This document shows, piece after piece, positions 1 through 8,294 of a DNA stretch of 64,000 bases (positions are counted from its first letter, which is position 1; every line of letters begins with the position of its first letter). The notes under the pieces are model-generated. The model did no database searches. It worked only from the letters and a program-made list of their open reading frames with translations, and was not told where the DNA came from. The translations under genes and the position numbers were made by a program. The stretch is from Paracoccus sp. DMF-8 (GTDB taxonomy: Bacteria; Pseudomonadota; Alphaproteobacteria; Rhodobacterales; Rhodobacteraceae): NCBI RefSeq assembly GCF_029309835.1, contig NZ_JARJHL010000018.1, positions 62,001 to 126,000 on the forward strand, read 5' to 3'.

Positions 1-1
1 C

Positions 2-1543
2 AAGACGCCAGATGCCTATCGGGCCTGGCGCAGAAAGATGATCGCCATCCTCAAACGGTTTCATGGTGAGTTCGCGTCAAAGGCACAGCGCGCGGGTCGG
101 AAAGACGGATGGGCGGATCTGTTGGACGTTTGCGTTTCCCTGCTTGAGATGAAGGGAGGCAGCAGCCTGCAGGGGCTTATCCCGATCCGGCTTCTGGCCG
201 ACGAGGCCCGAAAGGCCGATCAGCAACCCGACCAGCTGACCGAGCCATTCCTGACGGAACTCAGCGATGCGCTGCGCGGGACGCAGCGGAGATCGGTCGG
301 AAATGCCATTCGGAACCTGGAGATCATGCGTCAGAACTCGCCGGCTCTCGACGCGCTGTTGCCACCCGGGCCTCTTCCTGATCTGGCCAAGGTTCGCCGC
401 TCCGGGCAGGTGCCGCTGCCGGAATATCTGAAGGTTCAGCTTGATCGGCTGGTCGAGGACATGGGCGGGGGCGTTTATGATGAAATCCTTGACGAAAGCC
501 TTGAAGGCAAGAGTCCGGCCACACTTCAGACGTATCGGGCCGCACTTGGTAAATATCTGGGTTCGGCCATGAAACTCGGCATGTTGGGACGGACATCCGG
601 CATCACCGATGCGTTTACCAAGGATGTCTTTGTCTCCGTCTTGCGTGACTGGATCGCTGAAACGGATCCGGCCAGGAAAATTTCAGACCGTTCGATGAGG
701 TCCTATGTCGGAAAACTGCGCGCCGCCGCGGTGCAGCTCAACGCCCCGATCATCCCGCTGATGGACAAGACCCTCAATGCGAACCGGAACATGCGCAAGG
801 GCTTTGAAGATGGCAAACGTATGCCGGAGCATGTGCGGCTGTTCTGCAGCCGGTTGGTCCGGGACCGGCGCGCGGAGCTTACCTTCCTGTCGCTTCATAC
901 GCAGTTCCGGAAAAGGGCGCTTGCCCTGATCAACAAGCCTGACGCCGACACCTATGACGAGGAGCGCATCGTTCAGTTCGGAATGCTGGCGGCATTCTGT
1001 GCCATCGGCTTGTGGGGGGTGCCGCTTCGGCTCGGCAACCTGATCCGGTTGCGGCATCGGGGCGAAAATCCCACCCTGGTCCTCCCTTACGGGTCTCGCG
1101 ACCGGGCTCATATTCTGATCAGCGCGCAAGACGTCAAGAACAGCAGGCCGATCCGAGCAGAGATCTCACAGGGTCCCACCCGCGGTCTTGAGGTTCTTCA
1201 ATGGTATATCGACGAAATCCGGCCCCGCATCCCGTGGGCCGATCGGTCCCCTTTCCTGTTCCCGGGATATAGCGGCACCCTTATCGGCCAGAAAACCCCG
1301 GGGGATTGGCTGACCAACCACACCCGCGCAATCGGCCTGCCGATGACGCCCCACAATCTGCGGCACGGCCTGGCAACGCTGCACCTCAAATACCATCCCG
1401 GCGATTACGGCGGTGCCGCGAGGCTTCTGTGCAATACCCCGCAAACGGTGCGCCAGTATTACGCCTGGATCGATGAGGAGGCCGAAATGCGCAATGTCCA
1501 GCAGGAAGTCGCCAAGCTCGGAGGTTTCAGCGATGAGCTCTAA
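2..1543 (+). CDS. Tyrosine recombinase / site-specific integrase, 5'-partial
   Basis: The frame is open to the window edge, so the real start lies upstream; the first internal ATG is at 38. At least 513 residues are present. The C-terminal third has a tyrosine-recombinase arrangement: an arginine in PLRLGNLIRLR, then PHNLRHGLATL (H-x-x-R box), then a late VRQYYAWID that could supply the nucleophilic tyrosine. The family cuts and rejoins DNA at specific sites and usually mobilises integrative elements. The stop codon overlaps the start of a second recombinase-like gene by 11 bp, so the two are co-translated. Tandem recombinases like this are typical of recombinase-in-trio elements and Tn554-like elements; a third partner could lie upstream. 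Family assignment is firm, the target site unknown. Confidence 0.8.
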   Translation, partial: KTPDAYRAWRRKMIAILKRFHGEFASKAQRAGRKDGWADLLDVCVSLLEMKGGSSLQGLIPIRLLADEARKADQQPDQLTEPFLTELSDALRGTQRRSVGNAIRNLEIMRQNSPALDALLPPGPLPDLAKVRRSGQVPLPEYLKVQLDRLVEDMGGGVYDEILDESLEGKSPATLQTYRAALGKYLGSAMKLGMLGRTSGITDAFTKDVFVSVLRDWIAETDPARKISDRSMRSYVGKLRAAAVQLNAPIIPLMDKTLNANRNMRKGFEDGKRMPEHVRLFCSRLVRDRRAELTFLSLHTQFRKRALALINKPDADTYDEERIVQFGMLAAFCAIGLWGVPLRLGNLIRLRHRGENPTLVLPYGSRDRAHILISAQDVKNSRPIRAEISQGPTRGLEVLQWYIDEIRPRIPWADRSPFLFPGYSGTLIGQKTPGDWLTNHTRAIGLPMTPHNLRHGLATLHLKYHPGDYGGAARLLCNTPQTVRQYYAWIDEEAEMRNVQQEVAKLGGFSDEL

Positions 1544-2930
1544 TTCGTCGTGGGCCGGACAGCGCCGCGAAGATATCCGTGCCGTCCTCGCGCAGCCGCA
1601 CTGGGACGGCATCCGCGATGTGGAGCGCATCGAAAGGATGGTCCGCAATGGCGAATTCACCTTGGCGGCGCTCCGGCGGCTGAACGCGATCATGCTGAAT
1701 GCGCAGGACAAGGGGCGGGCCTTCGAAACGATGGCCGCGTTCACCGCCGGTTGGAGCAAGGCCGAGCTCTGGAACACCAGGGCTGCGATGTTTGCGATCT
1801 TTGAAAATGGGCCGTTGCTGCGGGAAATTGACAGGGTCATTGCAAATCATGGTCGCTCGGGTCGAAAGCCATATCCACGTCGTGCCCGACGGTTCTCGGT
1901 TTTTCCGGATGAGCTTCCAGGGCGTTGGCAGGCCGCATTCCGCGATATGGTGGCCGGATATCCCGGAGAGCATGGCACCGTTCCGTCGCCCGCAATGATC
2001 CTGACCATGAAGACCAAGGCCTGCGAAATCATCCGGGTTGCGCGAGATGCCGGCCTGGCGGAAGACCTCTCGATTCCTGCCGCCATCGCTTATGAGCGCT
2101 CGCTCGTGACGCGGGAAAAGCCGCTGAGCGCCAGGACCATCCTGTCGGCTATCCGCCAGATCCGCGACCTGGGGCGTTATATCGGTGCGGACGATGAGGT
2201 GCTTGGTCACCTCGCTTCCCGCATTCGCATCCATGAGAACAGGTCGCAGGGAGCGATTCCGCAGAAAGAGGCGAAGATCCAGACCTTGCCGGACTATTCC
2301 CAGATCTTCGGCATGGCGCTCGACATGCTCGGGCGTGCGGAGAGGGTCCGCAATGCGCGCTCGGCGCAGCGGCTGCGGAACATGGCGGTGGCGATCACCC
2401 TGTTCTCGCCGTTTCCGTTGCGCGCGGCGGACACCCAGCTGCGCTTCGGGGATCAGATTCTCTGGGACGGGGCCGAATACCGCTTCGACCTGATCGTTTC
2501 CAAGACCCAGCGGCGTTTCGTAGCCCCGGTCATCCCGGTCTTTGGCTGGTTCATCGATCAGCTTGTGCTGCAGGGTGGTGGGCCGGAGCACCTCGCCGAT
2601 CTTCGTGCGGAGTGCTTCCAGCAGAACCGGCCGCTCTTCGTCAACTATGACGATAGCGCCGGGCACGAGCGCATGGTCAGCTATTACTGGAGCGAGGCAT
2701 TGGGCACGGGCTGCCATGCGGCCAGAACCCATCTGCATGACGCATTCGGACGTCTCGGCAGCCGTGGCGTGGAACTTGCCATGCGGGCCTGCGGCCAGAG
2801 GTCCGAGCGGACCGCGGAGGCCTACAGGACCCGCGCTTTCGAGATTCTCACCCGTGAGCGCGCGCACAGCGATATGGCCGGTGCCATCATGGACGCGGAA
2901 TGGCGGGAGTTCTTTGGCGACGACACCTGA
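1533..2930 (+). CDS. Second tyrosine-recombinase-like protein of the tandem pair
   Basis: This 465-residue protein starts at ATG 1533, inside the end of the upstream recombinase, with GGAGG at 1520-1524 as ribosome-binding site; the frame is open further upstream but that part is out-of-frame integrase sequence. Family features are degenerate. An arginine sits in FPLRAADTQLRFGDQI, and near the C-terminus come RTHLHDAF and QRSERTAEAYR, where the tyrosine could be the nucleophile. It probably acts together with its neighbour rather than alone. A homologous C-terminal fragment, more than half identical by eye over about 63 residues, lies at 28469-28744 beside tRNA-Phe. I infer a role in element mobility; it could also be a regulatory partner without catalytic activity. 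Confidence 0.65.
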   Translation: MSSNSSWAGQRREDIRAVLAQPHWDGIRDVERIERMVRNGEFTLAALRRLNAIMLNAQDKGRAFETMAAFTAGWSKAELWNTRAAMFAIFENGPLLREIDRVIANHGRSGRKPYPRRARRFSVFPDELPGRWQAAFRDMVAGYPGEHGTVPSPAMILTMKTKACEIIRVARDAGLAEDLSIPAAIAYERSLVTREKPLSARTILSAIRQIRDLGRYIGADDEVLGHLASRIRIHENRSQGAIPQKEAKIQTLPDYSQIFGMALDMLGRAERVRNARSAQRLRNMAVAITLFSPFPLRAADTQLRFGDQILWDGAEYRFDLIVSKTQRRFVAPVIPVFGWFIDQLVLQGGGPEHLADLRAECFQQNRPLFVNYDDSAGHERMVSYYWSEALGTGCHAARTHLHDAFGRLGSRGVELAMRACGQRSERTAEAYRTRAFEILTRERAHSDMAGAIMDAEWREFFGDDT

Positions 2931-3849
2931 TGCGGGTGCGCCTGAAGACGCCATCCTGACGACTTGCCCGGGGCACATATCAGCTACGCCGATCAGCGCC
3001 ATGAATTCTGTCTCTCTCAGAATCCTGATCGGGTGGCCCGCCGCCCGCATTGCTTCGGCCCTGTGGTGCTTGCTGCTTTTGGTGTGGCCGAAAACGCCAC
3101 CTCGTGGCAGACGTCACACCTTGCGGCAGTAAGCCCGGATCAACCAGCGATGCAAGCGGTTAGCTGAAATCCCGACAAACCAGAACAGGCTCATGTGGTA
3201 TGGGCGGTGAGGTTAGCGCGTTCCGTCCTCGCAAAAATCCCGAAGCCTATGACAAACGGATTCACCGCACCGTCCAGTGGGATCATGTCTTCCATGGCTC
3301 CCCATCGCCAAGGTCCAGTGGCTACTCCAGATATTCCTGCGTTGTATTAAAACCGTCGTGATAACCTGGGATCCGTGGCTCTGACCGTCGCCAGCATGAT
3401 GGCGGGCCAAGGCAACAGCACTGGTCAAGCGCGTATAGTCGTCTACAGGTTCAGAGCAATCGGTCCCGGGCCTTCTTCATCCAAATATCAGTCCATCTTG
3501 CCGAGAAAATTCTACGTTCGCGTCCCCTAAACCATGGGAAGAACACCTTCCCAAGGATCCGCACAGGGCTATCCGGTCCGATAAGTATGCCTTTCCCGCG
3601 TCCATTGTTTACAACGCATTGACGATGTTGGCCATGATCATTCCGCGCGACTGGGAATGATGCCCCTTGCCCTCCCTCTCCTGCGATCAGATCAATACGC
3701 GGTTGTCAGGTGTCACATTCACCTTGCTCTTGTCACAGTGCTGGGCATGAGTTGTGTAGGCACGCCGCCCTGGCGCTGCAAAAGGCCCCGGACTTCGTCC
3801 GCCGGTGGGATGTATTCGCTTCCGATCGCCGGATACCGGCCAAACACCG
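2931..3849. other. About 920 bp without a recognisable gene
   Basis: No reading frame here has convincing coding character on either strand. Short open frames exist but none shows a recognisable domain, and start sites lack ribosome-binding sequences. It lies between the end of the recombinase pair and a DIP1984-family gene, as expected for decayed element ends. At 3474 there is a degenerate version of a short sequence repeated in the core (TTCTTCATCCAAATATC). Confidence 0.5.
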
Positions 3850-4305
3850 TCAGTCCATCAATTCCGTATGCCAGTTCGCCTCCTGAATTCGAGAATCGAG
3901 ATCACGCAATTCCTTCGCCAGCGCATCGGCGGTCTTCTGTATCTCCGCAACCGATATCATTGGACGCCAGCGCACCTCGCTGCGGCTGCCGATCATCCAT
4001 GTCGGTGTGGCTTCCTCGGCAAGATCCCGATATGCGCCCTGCCGCAGCCGCAGCACGTCGCGGGCGGCCAGCGCATCGGTCAGGGCGCCGCTGTCGAAGG
4101 CCGCCCGACTGTTGGTGCGGTTGATCCGGGCGATCATCCGCTGAAGATCGGCAGCAAGGCGGTCATGCTCGACCAGAAGGCTAGCCGGATCCTCGGCAGG
4201 TTCATCTCCTTCCTGGACCTTGGCGTTGCGCAGCAACCTGGCTTTCAACTGTTCCAGACGCTTTGTCATATCGCTGCGCTGAACCAGCGCTTCGGCAAGT
4301 TTCAT
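3850..4305 (-). CDS. DIP1984 family protein
   Basis: A 151-residue protein beginning MKLAEALVQRSD, the usual N-terminus of the DIP1984 family. Other family signatures are QEGDEPAEDPASLL, INRTNS, LTDALAARDVLRLR, RSEVRW and a final ANWHTEL. The first half should form a helical hairpin or coiled coil. The frame stays open for 45 more codons upstream, but GAGGAG lies 6 bases before this ATG and homologues start here, so I chose the short form. The family has no established function that I know of. It is convergent with nothing nearby and probably monocistronic; the metallophosphoesterase gene is transcribed the other way. Confidence 0.8.
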   Translation of the reverse strand: MKLAEALVQRSDMTKRLEQLKARLLRNAKVQEGDEPAEDPASLLVEHDRLAADLQRMIARINRTNSRAAFDSGALTDALAARDVLRLRQGAYRDLAEEATPTWMIGSRSEVRWRPMISVAEIQKTADALAKELRDLDSRIQEANWHTELMD

Positions 4306-4481
4306 GTTCATCTCCTCATATTCGGCGTTGCCTGCGAGGGCGTTCCGCCGGGGTGATTCTTCTGCTGTCCACTCTGTTCTAACCACCTCATACGTCAGTT
4401 TCGGACGTAGCTTGTGGCCTTGCTCTTTATCTTGTGCCACGCATTGCGATATTGATCCCTCACCAGTCGAAGGAACCGCGC

Positions 4482-5033
4482 ATGGCCCATTTCTTCACCG
4501 CCGATACCCATTTCGCCGATGACCCTGTGCGGCGCTTTTTCGGCCGGCCCTTTGCTTCGGCGGCGGCAATGGATGCCGCGATGATCGCGCACGCTGCCGT
4601 GGTCGGGGCCGATGACGACCTGTGGATCATCGGCGATTTCGCGTCCTGCGAAACCGAGGCGGGACGCATGGCCGCACAGGCCGCCTTCGCCGCGCTGCCC
4701 GGGCGCAAGCATCTGGTGCGCGGCAACCACGATCCCGACTGGCTGATCGAATCTCTGCCCTGGGCCTCGGTCCACGATCTGGTCGAGGTCGCTGTTGGTG
4801 ATCGCCGCTTCGTCCTGTGTCACTATCCGCTCGTCACCTGGAACGGCATCCGGGCGGGAACAGTGCAACTGTTCGGCCATGTCCACACCCGCTGGCGCGG
4901 TGCCGAGGGGCAGGTGAATGTCGGCGTCGATCAGTGGGATTTCGCGCCGGTCACCCCGGATCAGGCGGAACTGGAGGCGCTGATGCTGCCGCCATCGGAT
5001 TTGCAGCGGATGGCCGAGGGGACGCAGGTGTAA
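4482..5033 (+). CDS. Metallophosphoesterase
   Basis: This 183-residue protein carries the calcineurin-like phosphoesterase signatures in order: TADTHF near the start, IIGDF, then VRGNHDPDW, CHYPL and FGHVHTRW. These supply the Asp, His and Asn ligands of a two-metal centre that hydrolyses phosphomonoesters or phosphodiesters. The start at 4482 is preceded by AAGGA and places the first metal-binding motif at residues 6-9; an upstream in-frame ATG at 4434 adds an unconserved leader. Small stand-alone phosphoesterases of this type are common in phages and islands. The substrate cannot be told from sequence. The gene is divergent from the DIP1984-family gene. Confidence 0.85.
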   Translation: MAHFFTADTHFADDPVRRFFGRPFASAAAMDAAMIAHAAVVGADDDLWIIGDFASCETEAGRMAAQAAFAALPGRKHLVRGNHDPDWLIESLPWASVHDLVEVAVGDRRFVLCHYPLVTWNGIRAGTVQLFGHVHTRWRGAEGQVNVGVDQWDFAPVTPDQAELEALMLPPSDLQRMAEGTQV

Positions 5034-5105
5034 AGATATCACGTGACCGGCCAAGACGGTGTTGTGGACAATGCACCGCTGCAGGGTCCGCCATATTGTC
5101 TTCGG

Positions 5106-8100
5106 TCATTCCGTCTTAGCCCCTGATTCTATGGCCTGACCCGACCACTCAGCCAATTCCAGCCATCCGTGATCCACCCAGAACACGGCCACTCCCTTCA
5201 ACAGGTGTCCCGGCAGCATCTGCTCCACCAGCCGCGCATAGGCTGAAAGCTGCGACCAATAAGAGCCCAGACCATCGCCCAAGCCGCCGGATTTATGGTC
5301 GATCAGCAGGCAGCCCTCGGGACCAAGGGCCAGAAGATCTATCGTGCCGGGAATCTCGGCGCCGTCGGGCGTGTGGCCTAGGATCGGGATTTCGCAACGC
5401 AGATCGGTATAGCCCTGCGCGGCAAGCCATAATTTCAGCGCCTTGGCGCGTTCAGCGACAAGTTCCAGCGTGGCCTCATCGAGATCGGTGGCCGCGGGAA
5501 GCGCCGCCGCCAGATCGGGCCGCGCAAGACAGGTGTGCAGCGCCAGGTGCAAGCCCGTGCCTCGCATTGCCGTATTCAACGCAGGCGGCCAGGATGGCCC
5601 GAGGGCGATGGTTTGGCTGGCCGGGGCCGAACCAGCAACCGGCGCCTGCGAGGGCTGCAATCGCCACGGCGTCAGCGGAGTCGAAGGCTTGGGCGCGTCG
5701 GCACCGAAGCGTGGCTGGAGGGCGGTCTCGCCCTTGCCATATTCCGTGAAACCCGCTTGCTCAGGCAGAATGGTGATCGTCGCCGGACAATCGACCTTGC
5801 CGACCTGCAACTTGCCATCGGCAGGCTTCGGCGCGCATCCATCCTCGAAGATGTGGAACAGGCAAGTGGCCTCGGGCGCATCCTCGTCGCGGTCTTTCAG
5901 GAAAGCCGGCCATTCCAGCACCAGCCGGTCACGGGCACGGGTCAGCGCGACATAAAGAAGGTTGCGCGCATTGGCCTCGAAATCCTCGCGCCGGTCCTCG
6001 ATGAAGCGGCGCTGCGCCTCGGGGACGGCGAAGGTCGGGGTGTGGATCAGCCGGGCCGAGGCCAGGACGGCGGCCATGTCGTCGATCCGGTCCAACGCCT
6101 CGAACCGCACCGAAGTGGTGCCGGGGCGTTCCTCGATACGATTGTCGAACTCGGCAACCACGGTGATCGGCCATTCGCGACCTTTCGAGGCGTGCCAGGT
6201 GACGATCTCGACTGCCTCGGCACTGTCGACCGAGGGATCGGGGCGGCGGTCGAAATCACGCTCACCCGCACGGGCTTCGAGCCAGCCAAGAAACACCTTC
6301 GCCGTTTCTCCATGAAAACCCGAGGCGGCCTTGAGGTCGCGGTGTGCCGCCTCGAAAGCTTCTGCCTCAGCTTCCAGCCGCAAAAGATCGGCGCGGGCCT
6401 GCGTGGCATCGGGCAGGCGCTCGGCCCAGATACGGATACCCGATGCCTCCAACACCAGTTCTAGCGCCGAGGAAACCGGCAAGCGGGCGAGGCGATCGGA
6501 CAGCCCCGCCAGCCGCATCAGCGCCGGATCGTCAGCCAACCGTCCGTCGATCTGCAACGCAAGCGCCTCTTGCAGAGGCAAGGGATCGGGGCCGAGGCTG
6601 CGCAGGACCAGCCCCGCATGGATATCCGCGGGATTTGCCGCGTAGAACAGGGCCGCGCGGGCGGCCTGCACGACCGGGCTGGCGGACCAGCCATCCTCGG
6701 CGATGCGGACCGGAACGCCCCGAGCGCGCAATTCCTCGGCATAGCGAGCGGCAGTCGTGTGTCGGCAGACCAGTAGCGCGATATCCGAAGGTCGGGCCTT
6801 TCGGGAGGCCCTGGTATGGCGATCGGTGACGGTTTCGCCCTTTTTCAGAATGCGGGCGATGCGTTCGGCGACATGCTCATGCGGCTTGGAATATTTCCGC
6901 ACGCCCCGGCCTTGACTGGCATGAAGGATTTCCAGCGCCGGGCCTTCGACCGGATCGCGGGTCGCCACCAGCGGGTTATAGGCTGCGCCGAACAGGCCCA
7001 CCCCCGTGGCGTTGACGAATTGCATGATCGCTGGGGTCGAGCGCCAGTTGCGATCGAGGGGCTGCGTTGCTTGCGGGTTCGCCGCTGCCAATGCCTGCGA
7101 CAGGCGCCGATCGGCCCCTTGGAAACCCATGATCGACTGCTTGACGTCGCCAACCAGCAGGGTGCGCGGCGCATACTGGCCAAGCTGCCACAGAAGCGCG
7201 AACTGCACAGGGTTGGTATCCTGAAATTCGTCGATGATGACGCAATCGATTTCGTCCATAACCGCCTGCCGCACGGCGGAGTCGGTGCGCAGAAGCTGCT
7301 CGGCGCCGGTGATCATGTCGGCGAAGTCGATCAGGCCCAGGGATTTCTTGCGCGCCTCATAAGCTTCCATCACTTCCTGCGCGCAGGCAATCAGGCATTC
7401 CAGATGCAGTTTCGCATCTGCAAGCGGGCCGGGATGCTGCGGCAGGACATCGGCAGCCGCCATGATTGTTTCGGCCAGTTCGTCATAGCCGGCGGGCGTC
7501 TTCGTGCGGCTGTTCGAGACGGTCAGACCGCGCAACGACTGCCAGAGCGTCCAATCGCGATCCAGCAATTCCGGGTCGCGCTGCACGCGCCGAAACAGCG
7601 CAAGGTTCTTTTCAAGCGCCTCGCGCGGTCCCTTGGCGGCAACCGTGGCCATGCCGCCTTCTGGAAACCGAACCAGCATTGCCGCCACCGCCTTTTCCAG
7701 CGCCAGGCGGGCGGCAGCGAGATCGTCCAGCGGTTTGCCATAAATTCCGTCCAACCGCGCCAACGCAGGCGCGATCAGGCCGGGATCGCGTCCCTTGTCA
7801 CCCAGCCCGCGCAAGAGGTCGATCATCGACAGAACCCGGTTGCGCAGGCTGTCCTCGACCGTCTCGCCTTTCTGCTGGTTGGCGGCATAGCCGAACCGTT
7901 CGGGCTCGGCCTTGATCGGGTCCAGCGCTTTCGCCTGGGCCAGCGCCTGCCGGATCAAAAGATCGCGCTCGGCATCGCCGAGGTGGCGCGGCTGGGGCGA
8001 GGCCCCCGCGGCCAGTGCATGTTCGGTCAGCAACCGCAGCCCCAGGCCGTGGATGGTCGAGACGTAAGCCTGCTCTACCGCCATGGCCTCGGCAACCAGC

Positions 8101-8294
8101 CCCTCGGCCAGCAGCCCGGCCCGGATCCGCTCTCGCAACTCGCTGGCTGCGGCCTCGGTGAAGGTCACGGCAAGGATCCGCTCGGGGCGGACCAGCTTGC
8201 GCCTGACCCAGTCAGCCAGCGTTTCCTTGATCCTGTGCGTTTTTCCCGCCCCCGCACCGGCGGGAACGATTACCAAACCTTCGTCCATCGTCAT
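5106..8294 (-). CDS. AddA-like UvrD-family helicase with C-terminal PD-(D/E)XK nuclease
   Basis: A 1062-residue superfamily 1 helicase. Walker A is AGAGAGKT at residues 12-19, motif Ia is AVTFTEAAASELRERI, Walker B is CVIIDEFQDTNPVQ, and motif VI is NLLYVALTRARDRL. The last 150 residues hold a nuclease site: GTIDLL, then LIDHKSG, then QLSAYARL, the Asp / Asp-x-Lys / Gln pattern of RecB- and AddA-type nucleases. The layout matches AddA, which unwinds and trims double-strand ends with AddB. The start codon overlaps the stop of the AddB-like gene (ATGA), so the two are translationally coupled. Its location in an island, away from housekeeping repair genes, and the coupled ATPase and WYL genes upstream point to a dedicated accessory system, probably defence, rather than general recombination. 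That role is inference. Confidence 0.85.
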   Translation of the reverse strand: MTMDEGLVIVPAGAGAGKTHRIKETLADWVRRKLVRPERILAVTFTEAAASELRERIRAGLLAEGLVAEAMAVEQAYVSTIHGLGLRLLTEHALAAGASPQPRHLGDAERDLLIRQALAQAKALDPIKAEPERFGYAANQQKGETVEDSLRNRVLSMIDLLRGLGDKGRDPGLIAPALARLDGIYGKPLDDLAAARLALEKAVAAMLVRFPEGGMATVAAKGPREALEKNLALFRRVQRDPELLDRDWTLWQSLRGLTVSNSRTKTPAGYDELAETIMAAADVLPQHPGPLADAKLHLECLIACAQEVMEAYEARKKSLGLIDFADMITGAEQLLRTDSAVRQAVMDEIDCVIIDEFQDTNPVQFALLWQLGQYAPRTLLVGDVKQSIMGFQGADRRLSQALAAANPQATQPLDRNWRSTPAIMQFVNATGVGLFGAAYNPLVATRDPVEGPALEILHASQGRGVRKYSKPHEHVAERIARILKKGETVTDRHTRASRKARPSDIALLVCRHTTAARYAEELRARGVPVRIAEDGWSASPVVQAARAALFYAANPADIHAGLVLRSLGPDPLPLQEALALQIDGRLADDPALMRLAGLSDRLARLPVSSALELVLEASGIRIWAERLPDATQARADLLRLEAEAEAFEAAHRDLKAASGFHGETAKVFLGWLEARAGERDFDRRPDPSVDSAEAVEIVTWHASKGREWPITVVAEFDNRIEERPGTTSVRFEALDRIDDMAAVLASARLIHTPTFAVPEAQRRFIEDRREDFEANARNLLYVALTRARDRLVLEWPAFLKDRDEDAPEATCLFHIFEDGCAPKPADGKLQVGKVDCPATITILPEQAGFTEYGKGETALQPRFGADAPKPSTPLTPWRLQPSQAPVAGSAPASQTIALGPSWPPALNTAMRGTGLHLALHTCLARPDLAAALPAATDLDEATLELVAERAKALKLWLAAQGYTDLRCEIPILGHTPDGAEIPGTIDLLALGPEGCLLIDHKSGGLGDGLGSYWSQLSAYARLVEQMLPGHLLKGVAVFWVDHGWLELAEWSGQAIESGAKTE

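Noticed and set aside
1527..3050. Minus-strand open frame of 507 codons
   Set aside because: It lies opposite the second recombinase, which has a ribosome-binding site and a homologue at 28469; no motif is seen on the minus strand.
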